Shown here in pieces: positions 11,648 to 19,077 of a stretch of DNA of 64,000 nucleotides (the first letter of the stretch is position 1; each line of letters begins with the position of its first letter). The stretch comes from Streptomyces griseicoloratus. Its GTDB lineage: Bacteria; Actinomycetota; Actinomycetes; Streptomycetales; Streptomycetaceae. The DNA lies in NCBI RefSeq assembly GCF_014534645.1, contig NZ_JACVQF010000191.1, positions 99,141 to 163,140 on the forward strand. Reading direction: 5' to 3'. The position numbers and the translations under genes were made by a program. Under the pieces are notes generated by a model. It had not been told where the DNA came from. It was given only the letters and a program-made list of their open reading frames with translations, and ran no database searches.

Positions 11648-12061
11648 TCAGGCGCGGATCTCGGGCGCGTAGGTGCCGAAGCTCCAGATGTTGCCCTCCA
11701 GGTCCCGGGCCATGTAGTCCCGAGAGCCGTAGTCCTGGTCGGTCGGCGGCATCAGGATCTCCGCGCCGTGCTCCACCGCCCGCCGGTGGTGTGCGTCGAC
11801 GTCCTCCACGACGACGTACACCCCCGTCGGACCCGCGCTCTTCATCACCTCGTCGAAGCGGCCGCCCGTGCCCTTCGAGCCGAGCATGACCGCCCCGTTG
11901 CCCTGGGCCAGCTCGGCGTGCGCCACCGTGCCGTTCTCACCCTCGTACACGGCGAGTTCCGTGAATCCGAAGGCCTGGGTGAGCTGCCGCACGGCGGCCT
12001 TGGCGTCCGCGTACAGCAGCGTCGGGTAGATGCTCGGACGACCGGTGTCCGTGCCTGCCAT
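11648..12061 (-). CDS. VOC superfamily protein (glyoxalase/bleomycin-resistance fold)
   Basis: A 137-residue vicinal-oxygen-chelate fold protein of the PhnB/glyoxalase type. It begins MAGTDTGRPSIYPTLLYADA and shows the repeated beta-alpha-beta-beta-beta layout, ending in ARDLEGNIWSFGTY, a typical VOC C-terminal strand with the acidic ligand context. The substrate or ligand is unknown and antibiotic binding is possible but unproven. The start is chosen because GGAG lies 8 bases upstream. An upstream Met two residues earlier is possible. It is divergent from the ABC-F gene region, with about 200 bases between. Confidence 0.85.
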   Translation of the reverse strand: MAGTDTGRPSIYPTLLYADAKAAVRQLTQAFGFTELAVYEGENGTVAHAELAQGNGAVMLGSKGTGGRFDEVMKSAGPTGVYVVVEDVDAHHRRAVEHGAEILMPPTDQDYGSRDYMARDLEGNIWSFGTYAPEIRA

Positions 12062-12247
12062 GCCGATCACTCCTTCGTGAGCCGGTACCGGGGTCGGGCC
12101 GGGTGCCGGAATGTCCGCAAATCCGGCCCGTCGCTCAGTGTGGCACCCGTCACTGACAACACCCGTGACCCGCGATGTCGAACACGGGACCCTCGAACAG
12201 GGGCCACCGAACACCGGAACGCAGAAAAAGTGGTTGCACGGCACCGT

Positions 12248-12253
12248 TAGACT
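12248..12253 (+). promoter_or_regulatory. Candidate -10 box for the ABC-F leader transcript
   Basis: TAGACT sits exactly seven bases upstream of the A of an ATG at 12260, so a transcript would start at or next to that ATG. No good -35 is visible at 17-18 bases. TTGCAC at 12234-12239 and an A-run at 12225-12229 lie upstream, but TTGCAC is only 8 bases from the -10. Confidence 0.45.
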
Positions 12254-12259
12254 GGCCCC

Positions 12260-12283
12260 ATGGCCATTCTCCTCGCGCATTAG
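12260..12283 (+). CDS. Putative leaderless seven-residue leader peptide (MAILLAH)
   Basis: ATG GCC ATT CTC CTC GCG CAT TAG, seven residues then stop, 58 bases before the ABC-F start. The ATG coincides with the expected transcription start from TAGACT at 12248, so it could be read from a leaderless mRNA. A nine-pair hairpin starts three bases after its stop. Short leader peptides followed by hairpins control several antibiotic-resistance ABC-F genes by ribosome stalling, and that role is inferred here by analogy. There is no direct evidence of translation. Confidence 0.45.
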   Translation: MAILLAH

Positions 12284-12285
12284 AC

Positions 12286-12317
12286 GGCGGGAACGTCCTC
12301 AAGCCGTCCGTCCCGCC
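12286..12317 (+). promoter_or_regulatory. Candidate attenuator hairpin between MAILLAH and the ABC-F gene
   Basis: GGCGGGA (12286-12292) pairs with TCCCGCC (12311-12317). After one bulged A, CG (12294-12295) pairs with CG (12309-12310). The loop is 13 bases. The hairpin lies between the leader stop and the AGGAG ribosome binding site of the ABC-F gene. Confidence 0.45.
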
Positions 12318-12341
12318 ACCCACCCGCCCAGGAGTCTGTCC

Positions 12342-13940
12342 GTGATCTCCGCCTCCGGCATCGAGCTGCGCGCCGGTGCCCGCGTCCTCATCGAGTCCGC
12401 CACCTTCCGTGTCGCCAAGGGCGACCGCATCGGCCTGGTCGGCCGCAACGGCGCCGGGAAGACCACCCTCACCAAGGTCCTCGCCGGCGAGGGCATCCCC
12501 GCCGCGGGCACCGTCACCCGCTCCGGCGAGGTCGGCTACCTCCCGCAGGACCCGCGCACCGGCGACCTCGACGTGCTCGCCCGCGACCGCGTCCTGTCCG
12601 CGCGCGGCCTCGACGTCCTGATCCGCAAGATGCGGGAGAACGAGCAGCGCATCGCCAACGGCACGGGCGCCACCCGCGAGAAGGCGCTGCGCCAGTACGA
12701 GCGCCAGGAGACCGAGTTCCTCACCAAGGGCGGGTACGCCGCCGAGGCCGAGGCCGCCACCATCGCCGCCGCGCTCAACCTGCCCGACCGGGTGCTCGGC
12801 CAGCCCCTGCACACGCTCTCCGGCGGTCAGCGCCGCCGCATCGAGCTGGCCCGCATCCTGTTCTCGGACGCGGACACCCTGCTGCTCGACGAGCCGACCA
12901 ACCACCTGGACGCCGACTCGATCCTCTGGCTCCGCGACTACCTCAAGACCTACCGCGGCGGCTTCATCGTGATCAGCCACGACGTCGACCTGGTCGAGAC
13001 GGTCGTCAACAAGGTGTTCTACCTGGACGCCAACCGCTCCGTGATCGACGTCTACAACATGGGCTGGAAGCTCTACCAGCAGCAGCGCGAGGCCGACGAG
13101 AAGCGCCGCAAGCGCGAGCGCGCCAACGCCGAGAAGAAGGCCGCCGCGCTCAACGCCCAGGCCGACAAGATGCGCGCCAAGGCCACCAAGACGGTCGCCG
13201 CGCAGAACATGGCCCGCCGCGCGGAGAAGCTGCTGTCCGGCCTGGAGGAGGTCCGCCAGTCCGACAAGGTCGCCAAGCTCCGCTTCCCGGAGCCCGCGCC
13301 CTGCGGCAAGACCCCGCTGACGGCCGAGGGCCTGTCGAAGTCGTACGGCTCGCTGGAGATCTTCACCGACGTCGACCTGGCCATCGACAAGGGCTCCCGC
13401 GTCGTCATCCTCGGCCTCAACGGCGCCGGCAAGACGACCCTGCTCAGGCTCCTGGCGGGGGTCGAGCAGCCGGACACCGGAGCCGTCGTCCCCGGCCACG
13501 GCCTCAAGCTCGGCTACTACGCCCAGGAGCACGAGACCCTCGACCCGGACCGCACGGTGCTGGAGAACATGCGCTCCGCCGCGCCCGACATGGACCTCGT
13601 CGAGGTCCGCAAGGTGCTCGGCTCGTTCCTGTTCTCCGGCGACGACGTCGACAAGCCGGCCGGTGTCCTCTCCGGCGGCGAGAAGACCCGTCTGGCCCTC
13701 GCCACCCTCGTGGTGTCGTCGGCGAACGTGCTGCTGCTCGACGAGCCGACCAACAACCTCGACCCGGCCAGCCGCGAGGAGATCCTCGGCGCGCTGCGCA
13801 CCTACAAGGGCGCGGTCGTGCTGGTCACCCACGACGAGGGCGCCGTCGAGGCGCTCCAGCCGGAGCGGATCATTCTGCTCCCGGACGGTGTCGAGGACCT
13901 GTGGGGCGCCGACTACGCGGACCTCGTCGCCCTGGCTTGA
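12342..13940 (+). CDS. ABC-F family ATPase (ribosome-associated, translation factor or resistance type)
   Basis: Soluble protein with two ABC ATPase domains in one chain and no membrane segments, the hallmark of ABC-F proteins that bind the ribosomal E site. It has 532 residues. Walker A motifs are GRNGAGKTT (about 34-42) and GLNGAGKTT (about 357-365). Signatures are LSGGQ (about 160) and LSGGE (about 443). Walker B motifs LLLDEPTNHLD and LLLDEPTNNLD are intact. The charged linker at about 250-310 (KRRKRERANAEKKAA) is the interdomain arm. GTG 12342 has AGGAG 8 bases upstream. It is preceded by a possible leader peptide and hairpin and followed by a strong terminator. Whether it is housekeeping or protective cannot be decided from sequence. 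Confidence 0.93.
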   Translation: MISASGIELRAGARVLIESATFRVAKGDRIGLVGRNGAGKTTLTKVLAGEGIPAAGTVTRSGEVGYLPQDPRTGDLDVLARDRVLSARGLDVLIRKMRENEQRIANGTGATREKALRQYERQETEFLTKGGYAAEAEAATIAAALNLPDRVLGQPLHTLSGGQRRRIELARILFSDADTLLLDEPTNHLDADSILWLRDYLKTYRGGFIVISHDVDLVETVVNKVFYLDANRSVIDVYNMGWKLYQQQREADEKRRKRERANAEKKAAALNAQADKMRAKATKTVAAQNMARRAEKLLSGLEEVRQSDKVAKLRFPEPAPCGKTPLTAEGLSKSYGSLEIFTDVDLAIDKGSRVVILGLNGAGKTTLLRLLAGVEQPDTGAVVPGHGLKLGYYAQEHETLDPDRTVLENMRSAAPDMDLVEVRKVLGSFLFSGDDVDKPAGVLSGGEKTRLALATLVVSSANVLLLDEPTNNLDPASREEILGALRTYKGAVVLVTHDEGAVEALQPERIILLPDGVEDLWGADYADLVALA

Positions 13941-14006
13941 TCGAACGGATGATCCACTGAGTATGGATCATTCGGCCGATCCGTGATCCATCATCTGTGT
14001 GAGATC
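13939..14006. promoter_or_regulatory. Cluster of six GATC sites upstream of gbn
   Basis: GATC occurs at 13939, 13951, 13966, 13978, 13985 and 14003, six times in 68 bases of AT-richer DNA, against well under one expected at this GC content. A seventh is at 14233, just before gbn. ATGATCCA (13949-13956) and TGGATCAT (13964-13971) form a perfect inverted repeat. Gbn is described as a GATC-binding nucleoid protein, so autoregulation is a natural inference. Confidence 0.6.
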
Positions 14007-14041
14007 TCCTCATCATGAGGTGTGTCCTACACGGATTTTCC

Positions 14042-14072
14042 GGCCGGACCCTCATGTCGCGAGGGTCCGGCC
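14042..14072 (+). terminator. Terminator hairpin after the ABC-F gene
   Basis: GGCCGGACCCTC (14042-14053) and GAGGGTCCGGCC (14061-14072) form a perfect 12-pair stem with a 7-base loop, followed by CGTCGCGCCTTTCT. The orientation fits the ABC-F transcript. Confidence 0.8.
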
Positions 14073-14275
14073 GTCGCGCCTTTCTGACCTGGAACTTCTC
14101 CGGGGAACCCGTTCGGTGGTACGGACGCGAACCTGCGGAATCAGATGTTCCGTATGTGGGGACCCGCTCCCGTCGTCACAACCTTGTCTCACGGACCTTG
14201 CCGAATGGGTGGCCATGAGGCCCGGGAGGGGTGATCATGAGGAGACCAGAGCGCACTTCCCATGAGGAGGCACGG

Positions 14276-14497
14276 GTGGCCGAGACTCTGAAGAAGGGCA
14301 GCCGGGTGACCGGCGCCGCGCGCGACAAGCTCGCGGCAGACCTGAAGAAGAAGTACGACGCCGGTGCGAGCATCCGGGCGTTGGCCGAGGAGACCGGCCG
14401 CTCGTATGGCTTCGTGCACCGCATGCTCAGCGAGTCGGGCGTCACGCTCCGAGGGCGTGGCGGGGCGACGCGGGGCAAGAAGGCCTCTTCGGCCTGA
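14276..14497 (+). CDS. gbn: Gbn-type small nucleoid-associated DNA-binding protein
   Basis: A 73-residue basic helix-turn-helix protein: VAETLKKGSRVTGAARDKLA, then a central HTH around IRALAEETGRSYGFVHRML and a basic tail RGRGGATRGKKASSA. I recognise it as the counterpart of S. coelicolor SCO1839, the GATC-binding nucleoid protein Gbn, which is abundant and influences development and antibiotic production. GTG 14276 is the start because AGGAGG lies 6 bases upstream. An ATG at 14231 would add 15 residues absent from the known protein. It has its own upstream region (14073-14275) with the GATC cluster beyond, and a strong palindrome after its stop. Confidence 0.9.
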   Translation: MAETLKKGSRVTGAARDKLAADLKKKYDAGASIRALAEETGRSYGFVHRMLSESGVTLRGRGGATRGKKASSA

Positions 14498-14527
14498 CCC
14501 CGGGCGGCCCCTCGGCTCCGATGGTGG

Positions 14528-14559
14528 CCACCCGGTCGGTCGGCCGACCGGTCGGGTGG
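14528..14559 (+). terminator. 32-base near-perfect GC palindrome after gbn
   Basis: The stretch folds on itself with sixteen potential pairs and only two G-U wobbles. The centre is the perfect palindrome CGGTCGGCCGACCG (14537-14550). It lies 30 bases after the gbn stop, so a terminator is likely. A dimeric operator for the downstream hydratase gene is the alternative. Confidence 0.55.
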
Positions 14560-14647
14560 TTACTGTGCAGTCACTTAGCTGTGCCGCAGGACGGCGTTCA
14601 CGCCGGCGTACGGCACGGAGGACGACCGCACCCACCGGAGGCGCCCC

Positions 14648-15451
14648 ATGGCCACGCCCGCTCAAGACCTCGACCCCGTACTCGACAAGGACGGCGTGCG
14701 GCTCACCGTGGACGACGCGATCGCCACGGTGACGCTGACCAACCCGGCCAAGCGCAACGCGCAGAGCCCCGCCCTGTGGCGGGCACTCACCGAGGCCGGG
14801 CGGCTGCTGCCGGGCTCCGTCCGGATCGTCGTGCTGCGGGCCGAGGGCAAGTCCTTCTCGGCCGGGCTCGACCGGCAGGCGTTCACGCCCGAGGGCTTCG
14901 ACGGCGAACCGTCGTTCATCGACCTCGCGCGGGGCGGTGACGCCGAGCTGGACGCGACCATCGCCGAGTACCAGGAGGCGTTCACCTGGTGGCGGCGCAG
15001 CGACATCGTGTCGATCGCCGCCGTGCAGGGGCACGCCATCGGGGCCGGCTTCCAGCTTGCCCTCGCCTGTGACCTGCGTGTGGTCGCGGACGACGTGCAG
15101 TTCGCCATGCGTGAGACCAGCCTCGGCCTCGTACCCGACCTGACCGGCACGCACCCGCTGGTCTCCCTGGTCGGCTACGCCCGCGCGCTGGAGATCTGCG
15201 CGACCGGACGTTTCGTCATGGCCGAGGAGGCGGTGAGCACCGGCCTGGCGAACCTCGCCGTGCCCGCCGGCCAGCTCGACGGCGCCGTGCACGACCTGGC
15301 GTCGGCGGTCCTGGCCGCGCCGCGCGACGCGGTGATCGAGACCAAGGCGCTGCTCCAGGGTGCCCAGAACCGGGACTACGAGTCCCAGCGGTCCGCCGAA
15401 CGGGCCGCCCAGGCCCGCCGACTGCGGGACCTGGCCGGACTCGGCGAGTAG
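14648..15451 (+). CDS. Enoyl-CoA hydratase/isomerase family protein
   Basis: A 267-residue crotonase-fold protein that probably hydrates or isomerises an acyl-CoA. It shows LTNPAKRNAQSP near residue 36, the oxyanion-hole loop RAEGKSFSAGLD (about 72-83) and AVQGHAIGAGFQLALACDLR (about 121-140), followed by METSLG-like RETSLGLVPD. The start has GGAGG 7 bases upstream. The acyl substrate is unknown and no beta-oxidation partners adjoin it, so it may be a stand-alone copy. Confidence 0.88.
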   Translation: MATPAQDLDPVLDKDGVRLTVDDAIATVTLTNPAKRNAQSPALWRALTEAGRLLPGSVRIVVLRAEGKSFSAGLDRQAFTPEGFDGEPSFIDLARGGDAELDATIAEYQEAFTWWRRSDIVSIAAVQGHAIGAGFQLALACDLRVVADDVQFAMRETSLGLVPDLTGTHPLVSLVGYARALEICATGRFVMAEEAVSTGLANLAVPAGQLDGAVHDLASAVLAAPRDAVIETKALLQGAQNRDYESQRSAERAAQARRLRDLAGLGE

Positions 15452-15618
15452 AAACCCCGGCCCCGAAGAGCTGACCGCCGCGCCCCCACACCCCACGACC
15501 GGCGCACGCGCCGACCCGGGCACGAGGAACGTCCGCCGAGGCGACCGCCGTTGCCGGGGCTTCGCGGGCGGGTGCGGATCCGCCCGGGTGCGGGAGCTTC
15601 CGTCCGAAGGGGCGTGCG

Positions 15619-15770
15619 CCGGTGCCGATGGTGCGCGGCTGCCGTCTGCTGTCGGGCGCAACCGATTCCCCCTGACGGACGGACGCGGGCACAGCGTCCG
15701 GGTCGCCGGTCCGGGCACCGGCGGCGGTGCGCGGCCGCCGGCGGTCGTTGCCGCCGGGGCGGCTTTGCGG
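15619..15770. repeat. Copy of the dispersed intergenic repeat
   Basis: The 456 bases from 15452 to 15907 contain no supported gene. Within them 15619-15770 repeats the 8.2-8.6 kb element: GGTGCGCGGCTGCCG, then TGTCGGGCGCAACCGATTCC, then a GCGTCCGGG block and GGCGGTGCGCGG. The rest of the gap shows only GC-rich sequence. Confidence 0.7.
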
Positions 15771-15907
15771 ACGGGCGTGTGCCTGGCCGGACGCGGAGCT
15801 GCCGTGGAATGGGCAGGTCCCACGCGGTCCGAGGGCGGTATCGCGGACGGCGTGCCGGGCCGGGCCGGGTCGGCGCGAGGTGAACCGTGGGGACGGACCC
15901 GCGCCGG

Positions 15908-16621
15908 TCAGATGATCGCCGTCACCAGTACCGCCACCGACGGGTGGTCCGGCAGGGCGTCCGACACCGCCGTGCGGACCTGCCGGGCCACCTCCACGGT
16001 CCGGTGGCCCGCGCCCACCGCGAGTTCCAGCCGGACATGCCGGCGTGGCAGGGCCGCCTCCCCCGGAAGCTCCGTGATGTGGACCGGGTGGCCCAGCACG
16101 TCCGTGAGCCGGGCCACCCCCGCGACCGCCAGCGCGGCCTCGGCCGCGCGGCCCTCGTCGCCACCGCCCGGTGCCACGGCCCGGACCGCTTCCGAGTCCC
16201 GCACGGGGGCCGGCTCCGCGTCGGCGTCCAGCAGGTCCGACACCCGCAGGTCGACTTCCGTGACCGTCAGGCCGAGCCCGCGCGTCGCGGCCGCCGCCAG
16301 GGCGGCGCGCAGCCGCCCCGCCGTCGCCGGCAGCGGCTCCGACGCGGTGGCCGCGAAGTCGGCCGTCACGCGCAGCGGACCCGGCGGCAGGGCACTCGGC
16401 GGCGGCGGAACGGCGGGAGCCTCCTCCGCCTCCGGGGCGGCGGGCGCGATGCGCAAACGGCCCATCGACACACCCCCGACCTCGCGGGCGGCGCTCAACA
16501 GCGCCGCACGCGCCGCCCGCTCGGCGATCCACGCCCCGTCCCCCGGTCCGCCCAGCGGCAGCAGCCTGCCGAGCCCCAGTTGCCTCCGCACCGTCTGCGT
16601 CCACCGGTCCGCCGTCGTCAT
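15908..16621 (-). CDS. Hypothetical protein of the Asp23 neighbourhood (nucleopolyhedrovirus P10-like annotation)
   Basis: A 237-residue protein starting MTTADRWTQTVRRQLGLGR. There is no membrane segment. It has a Pro-rich linker at about 75-90 (EEAPAVPPPPSALPPGP) between two alpha/beta halves. Each half contains Asp23-like sequence such as GLTVTEVDLRVSDLLD and VRLELAVGAGHRTVEVARQVRTAV. Streptomyces homologues are often labelled nucleopolyhedrovirus P10 family, a name without functional content. It is divergent from the Asp23 operon with 87 bases between, suggesting a shared control region. Confidence 0.75.
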   Translation of the reverse strand: MTTADRWTQTVRRQLGLGRLLPLGGPGDGAWIAERAARAALLSAAREVGGVSMGRLRIAPAAPEAEEAPAVPPPPSALPPGPLRVTADFAATASEPLPATAGRLRAALAAAATRGLGLTVTEVDLRVSDLLDADAEPAPVRDSEAVRAVAPGGGDEGRAAEAALAVAGVARLTDVLGHPVHITELPGEAALPRRHVRLELAVGAGHRTVEVARQVRTAVSDALPDHPSVAVLVTAII

Positions 16622-16708
16622 TCCTCCAGCCTGCCGCATCCCCGGCGCGTGACGGCGCAACCCGGCTTACGGTGGTCGCAGGACGACGACCGAGAGGGAC
16701 GTACGGCG

Positions 16709-17191
16709 ATGAGTGAGATGGCGGAGCGGAATCGGCAGGGACAGGACACGACGGAGAGCCCGGTTCTGGGCAAGGGACAGCCGACCCGACGCGGTGGGGG
16801 AGACCCCGGGACCCGGGGGCGGACCACCATCGCCGACGGCGTCGTCGAGAAGATCACCGGAATGGCCGCGCGTGACGTCGTCGGCGTCTACGCGATGGGC
16901 AGCGGACTGTCGCGCACCTTCGGAGCCATGCGCGAGCGGGTGCCCGGTGGCGCGAAGTCGGTGACGCGCGGGGTCAAGGCCGAGGTCGGCGAGAAGCAGA
17001 CGGCGCTCGATCTGGAGATCGTCGTCGAGTACGGCGTGTCGATCGCCGACGTCGCCCGTGACGTACGGGAGAACGTGGTGGCGGCGGTCGAGCGGATGAC
17101 CGGCCTGGAGGTGGTCGAGGTCAACATCGCGGTGAGTGACGTCAAGCTCCCCGACGAGGAGGAAGAGGAGCCGGAGCCGCGGATCCAGTGA
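16709..17191 (+). CDS. Asp23/Gls24 family envelope stress response protein
   Basis: A 160-residue Asp23-domain protein. The N-terminal 45 residues are polar and probably disordered. The domain runs from TIADGVVEKITGMAARDVVGVY to LEVVEVNIAVSDVKLP, with EIVVEYGVSIADVARDVREN in the middle, all typical of the family. Asp23 proteins in Firmicutes coat the membrane through an AmaP anchor, and the same partnership is inferred here because an AmaP-like gene follows. The start is the ATG after GAGAGGGA. First gene of a five-gene run. Confidence 0.9.
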   Translation: MSEMAERNRQGQDTTESPVLGKGQPTRRGGGDPGTRGRTTIADGVVEKITGMAARDVVGVYAMGSGLSRTFGAMRERVPGGAKSVTRGVKAEVGEKQTALDLEIVVEYGVSIADVARDVRENVVAAVERMTGLEVVEVNIAVSDVKLPDEEEEEPEPRIQ

Positions 17192-17230
17192 CGTGACGGA
17201 GACGGAGACGGAGACGGACGGGAGCGCACC

Positions 17231-17416
17231 ATGAGCATGGCCCTGGCCGGCATGATCGCCGGTATGGCGCTGGGCTTCGCCGGGTATTTCGGCGGGTTCG
17301 GGGCCTTCCTGCTGGTGGCGGCCCTGGGCGCCGTCGGGTTCGTCGTCGGCCGGTTCCTGGAGGGGGACTGGGAACTCGGCGACTTCTTCCACACCCGCGG
17401 CGACCGGCGGCGGTGA
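17231..17416 (+). CDS. Small membrane protein of the Asp23 cluster
   Basis: A 61-residue protein MSMALAGMIAGMALGFAGYF with a glycine-rich hydrophobic segment spanning about residues 5-45 and a charged tail EGDWELGDFFHTRGDRRR. It resembles the small DUF2273-type proteins that sit beside Asp23 genes in Firmicutes. GGGAG lies upstream of the ATG. Its stop overlaps the next start (GTGA), so translation is coupled. Confidence 0.8.
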   Translation: MSMALAGMIAGMALGFAGYFGGFGAFLLVAALGAVGFVVGRFLEGDWELGDFFHTRGDRRR

Positions 17417-17796
17417 CCGGCGTGAGCGGTGGAGCCGACGAGCTCCGCGAAACCCCGACCGTGGTGCCGCCGGGCGAGCGCGGCGCCACGCGGATCGCCG
17501 ACCGGGTGGTCGCCAAGGTCGCCGCCCAGGCGGCACGGGAGGCGGTGGGCGGCCTGCCGCCGGACGCGGCACGCCCGCACGCCACCGTCGTCGTCCACCA
17601 CGACACCGCCCGCGTCCGCGTCCACCTGGAACTCGACTACCCCTGCGACATCGGCGCCCGCTGCCGGCAGGTGCGTCACCGGGTCGTCCACCGGGTAAGC
17701 GCATTGGCGGGCATGGCGGTGCCGGAGGTCGTCGTCCAGGTGGAGCGGCTGCACTTGGCGGCGGAGTACGGCGCGAAGCAGGGGAGGACGCGATGA
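17413..17796 (+). CDS. Second Asp23/Gls24 family protein
   Basis: A 127-residue protein with the Asp23 pattern RIADRVVAKVAAQAAREAVG, then VRVHLELDYPCDIGARCRQVRHRVVHRV and VPEVVVQVERLHL. It is shorter than the first copy and lacks its acidic tail. It starts at GTG 17413 inside the end of the preceding gene, and its own stop overlaps the next start (ATGA). The tight packing indicates one polycistron and probably a complex with fixed stoichiometry. Confidence 0.85.
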   Translation: MTGVSGGADELRETPTVVPPGERGATRIADRVVAKVAAQAAREAVGGLPPDAARPHATVVVHHDTARVRVHLELDYPCDIGARCRQVRHRVVHRVSALAGMAVPEVVVQVERLHLAAEYGAKQGRTR

Positions 17797-18452
17797 GCGA
17801 GCCCCAGGAGACCGCGGGCGGGACCCGGCGGTCGCCGGTGATGGAGCGGGAGACCGGCCCCGGGACCCCCGGCGAGCCGCCCGTGCCCCTGCTCGACGGC
17901 CCCCGCGGGCGGGCCGGCCGCTTCTGGTCGGCGCGCCGCGTACCGGCCGGTCTGGTCGCGCTGCTCCTCCTGGTCGTCGCGGGCGCCTTCCTCTACGACG
18001 TCGCCGCCGTGCGGGCCGGCCGCTCCTCCCTCGCCTGGCGCCGGGAACTGGCCGGGCAGCTCGCCCGGCGGCCCCTCGACGACACCTGGGTGCTGGCCGG
18101 CGCGGGCGTCGCGGCGGCCCTCGGGCTCTGGCTGTTCCTGCTGGCCCTCACGCCCGGCCTGCGCACACTGCTGCCGATGCGGCGCACCCACCCCGACGTG
18201 CGCGCCGGACTGCACCGGGCCGCCGCCGCCATGGTGCTGCGGGACCGGGCCATGGAGGTCTCCGGGGTGCAGTCGGTGCGGGTGCGCATGCGGCGCGCGA
18301 AGGCCCGTGTGCGCGCGGTGGCGCACTTCCGCGAACTGGACGACGTACGCGCCGATCTGGACACCGTGCTGGACGAGGCGGTGCGCGGACTGGGGCTGGC
18401 CCGGCCGCCCGCCGTGTCCGTCCGGGTGGCACGGCCGGGCCGGAAGGGGTGA
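17793..18452 (+). CDS. DUF6286-type membrane protein of the Asp23 cluster
   Basis: A 219-residue protein with a disordered N-terminus, two membrane segments (about 50-72 and 103-125) and a cytoplasmic C-terminal domain with ERDRAMEVSGVQSVRVRMRRAKARVRA-like sequence resembling a permuted Asp23 fold. Streptomyces homologues carry the label DUF6286, and their function is not established. It overlaps both neighbours by four bases, so it belongs to the same translational unit. Probably another membrane anchor. Confidence 0.8.
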   Translation: MSEPQETAGGTRRSPVMERETGPGTPGEPPVPLLDGPRGRAGRFWSARRVPAGLVALLLLVVAGAFLYDVAAVRAGRSSLAWRRELAGQLARRPLDDTWVLAGAGVAAALGLWLFLLALTPGLRTLLPMRRTHPDVRAGLHRAAAAMVLRDRAMEVSGVQSVRVRMRRAKARVRAVAHFRELDDVRADLDTVLDEAVRGLGLARPPAVSVRVARPGRKG

Positions 18453-19036
18453 GGGCGGTGCTCAGGACCGTCAACCGTGTGCTGCTCGGGCTGGTGGGCC
18501 TCGTCCTGCTCGCCCTCGGCGGCTCGGTGCTGGCCATCGGCCTCGGCACCCCCGCACCCTCCTGGTGGATCCACGACGGCCGCCACGACGTGCTGCTCGG
18601 CGACGCCGAGCGGACCCGGTGGCGGGACGCCGGCTGGTGGTGGCCGGCCGTCATCGCCGCACTGGCCGTCCTGCTGCTGCTCGCCCTGTGGTGGCTGGTG
18701 GCGGTGCTGCGCCGGCGACGGCTCGCCGAGGTCCTCGTCGACACCGGCGACGGCGAGGGCGCGCTGCTGCGCGGCCGGGCCCTGGAGAGCGTCCTCACCC
18801 AGGAGGCGGACCGGGTGGACGGCGTCGAAGCGGCGAAGGTACGGCTCACCGGACGGCGCCGTGCCCCGCGGACCCGGGTGGGGCTGCGGCTGGAACCCCA
18901 CGTCGACCCCGGTACGGCGCTCAACGAGCTCACCACCCGCGCCCTCGCCCACGCCCGGGACTCGGCGGGCCTCGCCGCCCTGCCGGCCGAGGTGCGGCTC
19001 CGGGGCGTCAGACACCGGGCCGAGCGGGTCACCTGA
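18449..19036 (+). CDS. amaP: AmaP-like alkaline-shock membrane anchor protein
   Basis: A 195-residue protein with two membrane helices (about 8-32 and 64-92) and a cytoplasmic domain beginning EVLVDTGDGEGALLRGRAL and ending AALPAEVRLRGVRH. This layout is that of AmaP, which tethers Asp23 to the membrane in staphylococci. It starts at GTG 18449 overlapping the preceding stop. Last gene of the run and followed by the repeated 13-mers at 19079-19135. The symbol is by analogy. Confidence 0.78.
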   Translation: MRAVLRTVNRVLLGLVGLVLLALGGSVLAIGLGTPAPSWWIHDGRHDVLLGDAERTRWRDAGWWWPAVIAALAVLLLLALWWLVAVLRRRRLAEVLVDTGDGEGALLRGRALESVLTQEADRVDGVEAAKVRLTGRRRAPRTRVGLRLEPHVDPGTALNELTTRALAHARDSAGLAALPAEVRLRGVRHRAERVT

Positions 19037-19077
19037 TCCCCGCCCGAGGAGCGGACGGCACGGGTCCCACGGCGTGC

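Noticed and set aside
12225-12253. WhiB7-type promoter (A-run followed by TTGCAC) before the ABC-F gene
   Set aside because: The TTGCAC box is only eight bases from the TAGACT box, too close for a -35/-10 pair, so the promoter class stays open.
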